From a virus: a stretch of DNA of 32,519 nt. Location: the IMG/VR virus record IMGVR_UViG_3300044984_000367, positions 1 through 32,519 of that record. One strand, 5' to 3'. Shown piece by piece: positions 14,563 to 19,343 of this stretch. The translations under genes and the position numbers were made by a program. The notes under the pieces are model-generated. The model saw only the letters and a program-made list of their open reading frames with translations, ran no database searches and was not told the DNA's origin. How positions within the stretch are numbered: the stretch's first letter is position 1; each line of letters opens with the position of its first letter.

Positions 14563-14858
14563 TTATGCACCTGTATGTTTAAAAGCGTTTTGGTTAAAAA
14601 TTCAGCAAATGCTAAATCTAATTCATCTCTTGGCAAACCCAAATAAGGGTAATGAAATTGTTTTTTACAATTGTATTCACTAGTGTTTGTAAGAATAAAC
14701 CCCTTATCAAGCCACCATTTAGTTAAAGTTTTTTTACTGTCTTTTCTCCATAATTTATTGTGATGTTGGCATAAAGTTACAAACTTTTTTTGATTGCCAA
14801 ACCAATCGGCACAATCTGCCGGTTCATTGCAAATTAAACAATTAAACTTTAGCTGCAT
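14559..14858 (-). CDS. Zinc-binding-like early protein (99 aa)
   Basis: The N-terminal half has a Cys/His set typical of a zinc knuckle: CLICNEPADCADWFG, then VTLCQHHNKLW, which gives C-x2-C and C-x-H-H pairs about 20 residues apart. This resembles the scaffold of small HNH proteins but lacks a clear catalytic HNH pattern. The rest is Lys-, Trp- and Leu-rich (TLTKWWLDKGFILT). It overlaps its neighbours by 4 and 17 bases. It may be a DNA-binding or degenerate HNH protein. Confidence 0.65.
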   Translation of the reverse strand: MQLKFNCLICNEPADCADWFGNQKKFVTLCQHHNKLWRKDSKKTLTKWWLDKGFILTNTSEYNCKKQFHYPYLGLPRDELDLAFAEFLTKTLLNIQVHK

Positions 14859-15093
14859 TTTTTACACCAATTTTTAAGCCTTTAGCGGTTAAAGCTAACG
14901 GAACAAACTTTAAACCTTGAGCGTGAAACGATGCTGCCTCAATTTCTAATTTTTTTGTATTGATAATTTGTACCGCTAATTTTGCTACGGCAGCAGCTCG
15001 ATGTGGATCGCTTTTGCCGTTTCTCAACAAATCAAATTCTTCAAACAATGCGGCGCATAAACCTGAACTTGTTTGGTCTGTATGTTTAATCAT
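14842..15093 (-). CDS. First gene of the early leftward operon (83 aa)
   Basis: The block SGLCAALFEEFDLLRNGKSD, then HRAAAVAKLAVQIINTKKLE and IEAA, matches a small helical family found in early leftward operons of many phages (LRxxKAxPxxAxAVAxLAxQIINTxKxEI). Its function is unknown. It lies 35 bases after the predicted start point of the strong leftward promoter; a ribosome site AGGTACACAA precedes the ATG. Leading position suggests early host takeover or regulation. Confidence 0.75.
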   Translation of the reverse strand: MIKHTDQTSSGLCAALFEEFDLLRNGKSDPHRAAAVAKLAVQIINTKKLEIEAASFHAQGLKFVPLALTAKGLKIGVKNAAKV

Positions 15094-15130
15094 TTGTGTA
15101 CCTGTATTGGTTAAAGTGCAATTTGCACAA

Positions 15131-15163
15131 TTAGATATTAAGCTATCTAAACAGATAAGTCAA
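15131..15163 (-). promoter_or_regulatory. Strong early leftward promoter with operator palindrome
   Basis: On the minus strand TTGACT (15158-15163) and TAATAT (15135-15140) are separated by exactly 17 bases, close to the sigma70 ideal. An inverted repeat TTAGATA-6-TATCTAA (15131-15150) covers the -10, so a bound repressor would block polymerase. The segment includes the 15-bp motif shared with promoters at 11.84 and 16.03 kb. Confidence 0.85.
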
Positions 15164-15195
15164 CACATACAAATGCTCATCTGTTAAGATATCTA
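15160..15195 (+). promoter_or_regulatory. Rightward promoter of the Cro-like gene, likely leaderless, with operator over the -10
   Basis: A -35-like TCAACA (15160-15165) and -10-like TAAGAT (15185-15190) place the start point at about the ATG itself (15197). There is no Shine-Dalgarno sequence, which fits a leaderless message, as for lambda cI from PRM. TTAAGATATCTA (15184-15195) matches the shared operator core TTAAGCTATCTA at 11 of 12 positions and contains the palindrome AGATATCT. The -35 region is shared back-to-back with the leftward promoter. The 19-base spacing is long, so the promoter is weak or needs help. Confidence 0.55.
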
Positions 15196-15196
15196 C

Positions 15197-15412
15197 ATGA
15201 ATACAACAGAAATCATCCAAACATTAGGTGGCACATTTGCCGTAGCCAAGCTCTGCCGTGTCAGTCCACCAGCTGTATCGCAATGGCGCAACAATGGTTT
15301 GCCTGGCGATAAGTTAGTGTTGTTGGCCGCCGAGCTTGAAAAGAAATCAAATGGTAAATGGTCAAGAAAAGAAATCCCCAATTGGCAACAAATCTGGCCT
15401 GAGTTGCATTAG
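15197..15412 (+). CDS. Cro/YdaS-like helix-turn-helix regulator (71 aa)
   Basis: A compact HTH protein: TLGGTFAVAKLCRVSPPAVS, then QWRNNGLPGDKLVLLAAELE. The recognition helix is around VSPPAVSQWRNNG, as in the YdaS/Cro family, and the C-terminal part is WSRKEIPNWQQIWPELH. It is the only gene facing right at the divergent promoter, opposite the early leftward operon, like cro in lambdoid phages. The operator motif lies over both promoters and again over the promoter of the 16.06-kb operon and the one at 11.84 kb, so it is the natural candidate reader of that motif. No CI partner is seen. Start ATG 15197, with no ribosome site (leaderless). Confidence 0.88.
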   Translation: MNTTEIIQTLGGTFAVAKLCRVSPPAVSQWRNNGLPGDKLVLLAAELEKKSNGKWSRKEIPNWQQIWPELH

Positions 15413-15484
15413 ACTGATTGAGCCTTTAGCAAGCATGAAACAAACAATGATAAGGGTCGTGTTTCACTAGGTTAGCTTTAGACC

Positions 15485-15513
15485 TTGACACATCGGAAAG
15501 ACGGTGGCAGAAT
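15485..15513 (+). promoter_or_regulatory. Promoter candidate for the small RNA
   Basis: A perfect TTGACA (15485-15490) is followed 17 bases later by CAGAAT (15508-15513), a 4/6 match to TATAAT. The start point would be near 15520, just before the first arm of the structured RNA and not before any open frame. Confidence 0.6.
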
Positions 15514-15519
15514 TGAATT

Positions 15520-15641
15520 GTTGTCTTGGTCGACGATGTAAGCCGTTTTAGTGAGTATTTTGATTCTCTTGCGCCTTGAAGCCGATAGAGAATGTCCCGA
15601 AAGGGTCGACCAACAAAATACTCTCTAAAACGGCTTTTTTG
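15520..15641 (+). ncRNA. Candidate structured small RNA with crossing helices and intrinsic terminator
   Basis: Between a TTGACA promoter and a T-rich end lies a ~120-base stretch without a gene but with strong pairing. Helix B: 15540-15562 pairs with 15614-15636 (22 of 23 positions), followed by TTTTGTTTTT, a textbook terminator. Helix A: TTGGTCGAC (15526-15534) pairs perfectly with GTCGACCAA (15605-15613). A lies before B and its partner just before B', so A and B cross (pseudoknot order). Inside are ATTCTCT/AGAGAAT (15563-15569 with 15587-15593) and CCC-GAAA-GGG (15596-15605). Full A and B together seem sterically strained, so the RNA may switch between folds. It may also serve as the terminator for the upstream Cro-like gene. 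Confidence 0.65.
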
Positions 15642-16013
15642 TTTTTAAAGATAACTGTCAGGGCGCATCAGCTAATAGAGTGACCACTCGTACCCAGAAT
15701 AGGTCAGTTATACAGTTGTTATATAGCTTTATCCCGTGTGACCCGCACGCCCCAGTAGAGAAATCGAACAGGATATAGACAGAGTTTGGAAACAAACTAA
15801 AACCATTTACTCTAGGTATTGATCTTCTACAGCTGCAAGGACTGCTACTGTTTTAGGGAATCTAGGGGTGGGGTGAGATGCCTGCCATAAACCTAACAAG
15901 GTACAGGTCTGTCGTAAAGGATTTATCCTCAACTACTACGGTGGGTGGGTATAAGGGTAGGGTATCTATATTTAAAATAAACAGAGTAAGTGTTATCACC
16001 TAGTTAATACTTC
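15642..16013. other. Non-coding stretch with structure, possible origin or regulatory region
   Basis: About 370 bases with no open frame of useful length on either strand. It contains a hairpin AGTTTG-GAAA-CAAACT (15783-15798), a short hairpin GAGT-GACC-ACTC (15678-15689), G-runs at 15865-15876, and DnaA-box-like sequences TTATACAGT (15708-15716), TTATCCCGT (15729-15737) and TTATCCTCA (15923-15931, one mismatch to TTATCCACA). A G-quadruplex motif closes it. The mix would suit a replication origin, but a transcript leader or further RNA is equally possible. Confidence 0.4.
15943..15962 (+). other. Canonical G-quadruplex motif
   Basis: Reads GGG-T-GGG-TATAA-GGG-TA-GGG on the plus strand: four runs of three G with loops of 1, 5 and 2 bases. 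It is about 50 bases upstream of the rightward promoter at 16.03 kb, in a gene-free stretch of otherwise moderate GC content. Confidence 0.7.
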
Positions 16014-16042
16014 TTGAATGTTGTGTTTAGATAGCTTAATGT
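16014..16042 (+). promoter_or_regulatory. Rightward promoter of the five-gene operon, with shared operator
   Basis: TTGAAT (16014-16019) and TAATGT (16037-16042) are 17 bases apart. The shared motif TTTAGATAGCTTAAT (16026-16040) fills the spacer and -10, in the same register as at the two leftward promoters. An AAGGA ribosome site (16052-16056) and the ATG at 16062 follow. Confidence 0.75.
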
Positions 16043-16061
16043 ATCCTTTTAAAGGAAATAT

Positions 16062-16334
16062 ATGTCAACAGAACAAAAGATATTGCGGTATTGCATCGAG
16101 CCTAAAACAACAGTTGATATTGCTGATTACTGTGGCCTTGAAAAGATCAGCATCTACACACAACTTGCCAAACTTCAGCGCAACAACAAGATCGAGAAAC
16201 GTGGGGATGGTAGGCGTGGCTCACCTTGTGTGTATGTCACTATTCGACAAGCACCGACTGCTACAGAATCTTCAGACAATTACGAAAACCTCGTTGTTAA
16301 ACACGCTCACAACCCGTTTGGATTACGTTTATGA
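16062..16334 (+). CDS. Winged-helix DNA-binding protein (90 aa)
   Basis: MSTEQKILRYCIEPKTTVDI, then ADYCGLEKISIYTQLAKLQR and NNKIEKRGDGRRGSPCVYVT is a classical winged helix: helix-turn-helix (TTVDIADYCGLEKISIYTQL) followed by a beta wing with basic tip (KRGDGRRG). The tail after residue 62 is disordered and ends AHNPFGLRL. First gene of the rightward operon, coupled by ATGA to the next. In phages such proteins regulate transcription or open origins. With no other replication protein in view and a possible origin just upstream, initiation is one possible role. Start fixed by AAGGA. Confidence 0.8.
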   Translation: MSTEQKILRYCIEPKTTVDIADYCGLEKISIYTQLAKLQRNNKIEKRGDGRRGSPCVYVTIRQAPTATESSDNYENLVVKHAHNPFGLRL

Positions 16335-16552
16335 ACAAGGCCGACTATATCCATCTGTTTAAAGAGGCTTGCGGTGGCAAATGCAACGCTGAATATAACC
16401 CTTGTGCGTTTCGCCAGGCTGCTGACAATCTAACTAAATTAAAGCCTACAGGCTACATTGGGGACAAAGGCGTACTACTCAACGACACAACGCATCCGCA
16501 TCTGTATACAGCCCTCTACGCATTAGACAAGGCAAACAATGAACCCACTTAG
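16331..16552 (+). CDS. Small hypothetical protein with two cysteines (73 aa)
   Basis: Reads MNKADYIHLFKEACGGKCNA, then EYNPCAFRQAADNLTKLKPT. There are three Cys in a C-x3-C-x6-C pattern near residues 14-25 and a Thr/His/Tyr-rich tail (TTHPHLYTALYALDKA). Coupled to the winged-helix gene by ATGA and overlapping the next gene by 14 bases. No family recognised. The cysteines may bind metal or form a disulfide. Confidence 0.65.
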   Translation: MNKADYIHLFKEACGGKCNAEYNPCAFRQAADNLTKLKPTGYIGDKGVLLNDTTHPHLYTALYALDKANNEPT

Positions 16553-16742
16553 CCCGAAACAAATACTAAGAAACCTTGAGAATGGGTTTTTTATGACGCA
16601 TCAAGAGCAAACTGAGGCAGCAAATCTAATACGCCAGTTGCAAGAATCCAACAGAGTGTTATCTGAGGGAATACTGGAATACGCAGAGGCAGCTGACAGG
16701 TTGCGCCGTGAATTGGTCGATATATCAAAAGGATTAAAATGA
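16539..16742 (+). CDS. Small coiled-coil protein (67 aa)
   Basis: MNPLSPKQILRNLENGFFMT leads into a charged, continuous helix (QEQTEAANLIRQLQESNRVL, then EYAEAADRLRRELVDISK), strongly coiled-coil-like. It overlaps the gene before it and is coupled to the one after (ATGA). Similar short helical proteins sit in early operons of many phages without known function. Confidence 0.65.
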   Translation: MNPLSPKQILRNLENGFFMTHQEQTEAANLIRQLQESNRVLSEGILEYAEAADRLRRELVDISKGLK

Positions 16743-17017
16743 AACTAACCAATTTGTACGTTGCTGCTGCCGACAAACTACGCTCTAAAGGCTTGGTTTC
16801 CGATAGCCGTGAAATGACGTTATCCATGTGCTTGTCAGAACTTGGTCTATTAGCCCCGACTAGCGAACGTGCGTTACTTGAAAAATACCTGACTCACATC
16901 GACAAGAAGATCGACAGGTTTGACAGACCGGCTTACAGGCTATCACCAGCCATGCGTATAGCCGCTCAGAGAGCCGAACGAGAGCAAACGGTACTTATGG
17001 GTGTGGGAGGCTGGTGA
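16739..17017 (+). CDS. Hypothetical protein (92 aa)
   Basis: MKLTNLYVAAADKLRSKGLV begins a helical, basic protein with EMTLSMCLSELGLLAPTSER and a basic second half (YLTHIDKKIDRFDRPAYRLS, then AMRIAAQRAEREQ). It ends one base into the next start (TGATG). Mostly alpha, soluble, possibly nucleic-acid binding by charge. No family recognised. Confidence 0.65.
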   Translation: MKLTNLYVAAADKLRSKGLVSDSREMTLSMCLSELGLLAPTSERALLEKYLTHIDKKIDRFDRPAYRLSPAMRIAAQRAEREQTVLMGVGGW

Positions 17018-17226
17018 TGACGCTATGGGACTGGATGTTCGTGTTTTACGCTTCTGCAGCATTAGGCGTAGCTGCGTTACTTTTTATCCGTTGGTCACGT
17101 TGCACCAAGTTTCCTAAAGAGTTCGTGTGTGATGGCTGCGGTCAAGTCTGTACAACGTTGCGTGACGGGCTTTGTGTTTACTGCGATAGGCACTTTAAGC
17201 CAACATCGCAGAAGCCTTTACCTTAA
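17017..17226 (+). CDS. Membrane-anchored zinc-ribbon-like protein (69 aa)
   Basis: An N-terminal membrane helix (about residues 6-25, WMFVFYASAALGVAALLFIR) is followed by a cysteine set FVCDGCGQVCTTLRDGLCVY, then CDRHF. The CxxC...CxxC pattern (VCDGCG and LCVYC) looks like a small zinc ribbon on the cytoplasmic side. ATG 17017 is preferred over GTG 17014 because GGGAGG lies six bases upstream. Its last 32 bases overlap the 3' end of the endolysin gene on the other strand. Function unknown. Confidence 0.7.
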   Translation: MTLWDWMFVFYASAALGVAALLFIRWSRCTKFPKEFVCDGCGQVCTTLRDGLCVYCDRHFKPTSQKPLP

Positions 17227-17707
17227 CGTCAGCAACCCGATTTAGCCACCCTTTGCCAAACGTTGCAAAGGTAGTCAAAGACCGATAGAAGTCCTCTTTG
17301 GCTTGGCTAAATCGCTCAATCAGATCAACAGGGTCAACAGCCTGCACAGCTGCCATTGTCATCGGGCCAAACCCACCGTCTGGCGTAACCCCAACTGCGG
17401 TTTGCAATGTTTTGATTGCTCTGCCTGCGCCGGCATTAACGGCAAAATCAAACATCAGGTAATCAAGACCTACTGGCAACTCATCGCCACGCACAGCGTC
17501 GAAATACTTTTTTTTATACAAAGGCTCAACCTTTTCCGGTGTTAGCCCACGCATTTCAGCCTCATCGGACTCACGGCCCACCCAGTTTTCCCAAGTTGCC
17601 TTGGTCACGCCTAGGTTAGTCATGCCGCCTGGATCACTTGGATGGTTTACAAACCCGCCTTCCGATTTCAACATCAATTTAAAAGCATTGTCCCAATTAC
17701 TTTGCAT
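17195..17707 (-). CDS. Endolysin, glycoside hydrolase 108-type muramidase (170 aa)
   Basis: Degrades peptidoglycan at lysis. The N-terminal GH108 signature is SEGGFVNHPSDPGGMTN, with the catalytic Glu at residue 16, followed by LGVTKATWENWVG. The C-terminal domain (DYLMFDFAVNAGAGRAIKTL, then QTAVGVTPDGGFGPMTMAAV) is the peptidoglycan-binding-3-like module. Length is standard. No signal peptide or SAR segment, so a holin must let it through. Its start overlaps the 70-aa membrane protein gene by 11 bases, and its end converges with the plus-strand operon. Confidence 0.95.
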   Translation of the reverse strand: MQSNWDNAFKLMLKSEGGFVNHPSDPGGMTNLGVTKATWENWVGRESDEAEMRGLTPEKVEPLYKKKYFDAVRGDELPVGLDYLMFDFAVNAGAGRAIKTLQTAVGVTPDGGFGPMTMAAVQAVDPVDLIERFSQAKEDFYRSLTTFATFGKGWLNRVADVKVKASAMLA

Positions 17708-17909
17708 CGTCTTTTCCTATTTTTATACCGGCTATAGTGCCAACAAAAGCCCCAACAATCATGTTAAAGGCTGGGTTAATCAGTTTAAAAATTTCAGCGT
17801 TATCAACCAACGGGTCGAACAATCCAATTAAGACCACAACCACCGTTGACAGCAATACAACAGCGAGGGACACGCAACAAATTATGGTTATACGGTCAGC
17901 AACAGTCAT
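17697..17909 (-). CDS. Two-pass small membrane protein, holin candidate (70 aa)
   Basis: Two hydrophobic segments (residues ~8-29, IICCVSLAVVLLSTVVVVLI, and ~47-63, AFNMIVGAFVGTIAGIKIG) are joined by a loop FDPLVDNAEIFK, and the tail ends KIGKDDAK. It lies between the spanin and endolysin genes with overlaps on both sides. Size, topology and position suit a class II holin, but other small membrane proteins in this cassette are also candidates. Confidence 0.7.
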   Translation of the reverse strand: MTVADRITIICCVSLAVVLLSTVVVVLIGLFDPLVDNAEIFKLINPAFNMIVGAFVGTIAGIKIGKDDAK

Positions 17910-18316
17910 TTGATACTTCGCACCCAGTTTTGTAATTCAGTCAACATTAAGGTCGTTTCAGCGCATTGTCTAATAAATTCTGTGTTGGTGGAGGCTGCAT
18001 TAGGGCAACTGGTGGGCTTGGGAATGGTGGGCAAGTTACCGCTACTGGGATTTGGCTGCACCCTGTCAGCGTAATAACTATGAACAGCAGACAAACGAGC
18101 TTCATATTGATTTGCGATTGAAGTCGATATAGTTTCATGTTCTTTTACCTTGGCAGCGTTAATGGTTTCCTGTGCTTTACCCAATGCAGCAATCTCAGCC
18201 TTAAAAGCAACGAATTTCTTGTGTTCATTGTTCCACCCCAAAAAGTACATTAGCGCACATAGCGCAAGAATTGCACTAATTTTCATCCACAAAGCACTAG
18301 GAAATATTGGGAACAT
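17906..18316 (-). CDS. Inner-membrane spanin, Rz-like (136 aa)
   Basis: One N-terminal membrane helix (KISAILALCALMYFLGW) precedes a periplasmic helical part rich in Ala, Lys and Glu (FKAEIAALGKAQETINAAKV, then KEHETISTSIANQYEARLSA). It ends in a Pro-containing linker and a Cys-bearing tail. This is the plan of an i-spanin that fuses inner and outer membranes during lysis. A second gene, an Rz1-like lipoprotein, lies inside it in another frame. I take ATG 18316, whose A overlaps the stop before it (TGATG), over TTG 18319. Confidence 0.85.
   Translation of the reverse strand: MFPIFPSALWMKISAILALCALMYFLGWNNEHKKFVAFKAEIAALGKAQETINAAKVKEHETISTSIANQYEARLSAVHSYYADRVQPNPSSGNLPTIPKPTSCPNAASTNTEFIRQCAETTLMLTELQNWVRSIK
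17947..18105 (-). CDS. Outer-membrane spanin lipoprotein, Rz1-like, embedded in Rz (52 aa)
   Basis: Reads MKLVCLLFIVITLTGCSQIP: a lipoprotein signal with lipobox LTGC, Cys at 16. The mature part is Pro-rich (VTCPPFPSPPVALMQPPPTQ), as in Rz1. The whole gene lies within the Rz frame in a different reading frame, as in lambda. An upstream ATG at 18138 would add 11 residues before the signal and is less likely. Together with Rz it forms the spanin complex. Confidence 0.88.
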   Translation of the reverse strand: MKLVCLLFIVITLTGCSQIPVAVTCPPFPSPPVALMQPPPTQNLLDNALKRP

Positions 18317-18513
18317 CAATGCCCTCTAAAGTTGTTGTCATCTATCGTTGCAAAGCCCATATACGAGCCTACAACAGCGCTGACAAAGATATAGAAAGGC
18401 ATAGCTATAGTGCCAAGAGTAGGGGACTCAGACACAAGAATAAGCAACGGAAAGACTAACGCAGCAAGCATAGACAACCATGCCATTCTGCGTCGATTTT
18501 TCCAACGATCCAT
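18316..18513 (-). CDS. Small membrane protein of the lysis cassette (65 aa)
   Basis: Begins with a positively charged MDRWKNRRRM, then two hydrophobic segments (AWLSMLAALVFPLLILV and IAMPFYIFVSAVVGSYMGF) and a short acidic tail. A second holin or antiholin candidate. Its start shares the TAATG overlap with the 23-aa micro-gene. Confidence 0.7.
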   Translation of the reverse strand: MDRWKNRRRMAWLSMLAALVFPLLILVSESPTLGTIAMPFYIFVSAVVGSYMGFATIDDNNFRGH

Positions 18514-18584
18514 TAAAACTTAGCAACCATGCGCCACAACCACGCTGTAAAGGCTTGCCATTCTGATTTCAAGTAATCAATCAT
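18513..18584 (-). CDS. Micro-gene, 23 aa, Trp/Phe-rich amphipathic peptide
   Basis: ATG at 18584 overlaps the stop of the 84-aa gene (ATGA). It ends TAA at 18513, overlapping the next ATG (TAATG). The product MIDYLKSEWQAFTAWLWRMV, plus AKF, would be an amphipathic helix with three Trp, as in membrane-active peptides. Double coupling on both sides supports real translation, although so short a frame could be chance. Confidence 0.55.
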   Translation of the reverse strand: MIDYLKSEWQAFTAWLWRMVAKF

Positions 18585-18835
18585 TTGTCTACCTTTGATT
18601 CAAGTTTATCGAACAAACGGTCAAGCAACATTTCAACACGATCAAAACGTTTGTCCATTTCGGACTTGAGCGTATCCATTTCTGACTTTTTGACGTAAGC
18701 ATCGCTTACATGAAGTTTAAGGTCTGCAATGTCAGACTTCAATTCTTTGACGGAATCCCACAACTGGCGAGCGAACCAACCTACAACGCCTAAACCAGCG
18801 CCAGCACCTATATTGATAAGATTCTGCCAATCCAT
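18581..18835 (-). CDS. Membrane-anchored coiled-coil protein, XhlA- or holin-like (84 aa)
   Basis: An N-terminal hydrophobic stretch (NLINIGAGAGLGVVGWFARQ) is followed by a long coiled coil (SVKELKSDIADLKLHV, then EMDTLKSEMDKRFDRVEMLL and DRLFDKLESK). Such membrane-plus-coiled-coil proteins occur in lysis cassettes. Its start overlaps the stop of the 33-aa micro-gene (TAATG). Confidence 0.7.
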   Translation of the reverse strand: MDWQNLINIGAGAGLGVVGWFARQLWDSVKELKSDIADLKLHVSDAYVKKSEMDTLKSEMDKRFDRVEMLLDRLFDKLESKVDK

Positions 18836-18936
18836 TATTTACCCTTAAACATTGCAAAGATTGCCCACGGTATCAACCACACCCCGCAAAGCAGTAATAA
18901 TGGTGAAATTAACAATACGGCAATAAAGTTAAGCAC
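18835..18936 (-). CDS. Micro-gene, 33 aa, single membrane helix (GTG start)
   Basis: GTG at 18936 overlaps the last codons of the upstream 132-aa gene, and TAA at 18835 overlaps the next ATG (TAATG). Product MLNFIAVLLISPLLLLCGVW, then LIPWAIFAMFKGK: one long hydrophobic segment with a basic end. Fully overlapped at both ends, hence probably real. Role unknown; it heads the lysis cassette. Confidence 0.6.
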   Translation of the reverse strand: MLNFIAVLLISPLLLLCGVWLIPWAIFAMFKGK

Positions 18937-19327
18937 TTGCTACCCAAGATTCTGTAGCTTCGTCCCAAACATAAGACCCGCCACTTTTTGGATACGGAAC
19001 GGGAGATTCCCACAAATATGTTTGAGTGTTTAAAATCCATGATGGGTATGGTTGTGGTGAATAAAACACGCCAACCACACCATCCTGCACAACAGTCGTG
19101 TCAAGCGTGTAACCAATTCCGGCATAGTTTGCTCTTAACGCTACGCCACCATCTGGTTGACCGTCAGGGCCGTAATGCACGTTCCCACGAGTGTTGTAAG
19201 AGGTTTGCCACCACATAGTCGGATCACCTTCAACGCTTGAATCAATGAACGATTGGTCAGCAGCAATAACATTATCAACAATGCCTTTGCCGTCTGTAAA
19301 TGTAGGTACTTTTGCAAAATATGACAT
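18929..19327 (-). CDS. Tail/virion protein with YNTxGNVHYGPDGxPDG motif (132 aa)
   Basis: The phrases SYNTRGNVHYGPDGQPDGGV, GIGYTLDTTVVQDG and YPSWILNTQTYLWESPVPYP are hallmarks of a small protein family of aquatic phages (including T4-like cyanophages), usually annotated as structural. It begins with MSYFAKVPTF, and the ending YVWDEATESWVASA has the recurring Trp repeats. It lies between the adhesin and the lysis cassette, consistent with a fibre-associated or tip role; the exact function is unknown. Confidence 0.8.
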   Translation of the reverse strand: MSYFAKVPTFTDGKGIVDNVIAADQSFIDSSVEGDPTMWWQTSYNTRGNVHYGPDGQPDGGVALRANYAGIGYTLDTTVVQDGVVGVFYSPQPYPSWILNTQTYLWESPVPYPKSGGSYVWDEATESWVASA

Positions 19328-19343
19328 TTAAATATTTCCTTGT

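Noticed and set aside
14559-14858. The 99-aa Cys/His protein as an active HNH nuclease
   Set aside because: It has CxxC and CxHH, but no clear catalytic His-Asn-His arrangement; kept as zinc-binding-like.
15526-15636. A full pseudoknot with both helices complete
   Set aside because: The connecting loops (5 and 0 bases) are too short for 23- and 9-bp helices to form fully together; alternative folds or a partial pseudoknot are more reasonable.
15740-15790. tRNA-like T-loop on the minus strand (GTTCGA-like)
   Set aside because: The flanking bases do not form the T-arm stem, and no acceptor or anticodon arm follows.
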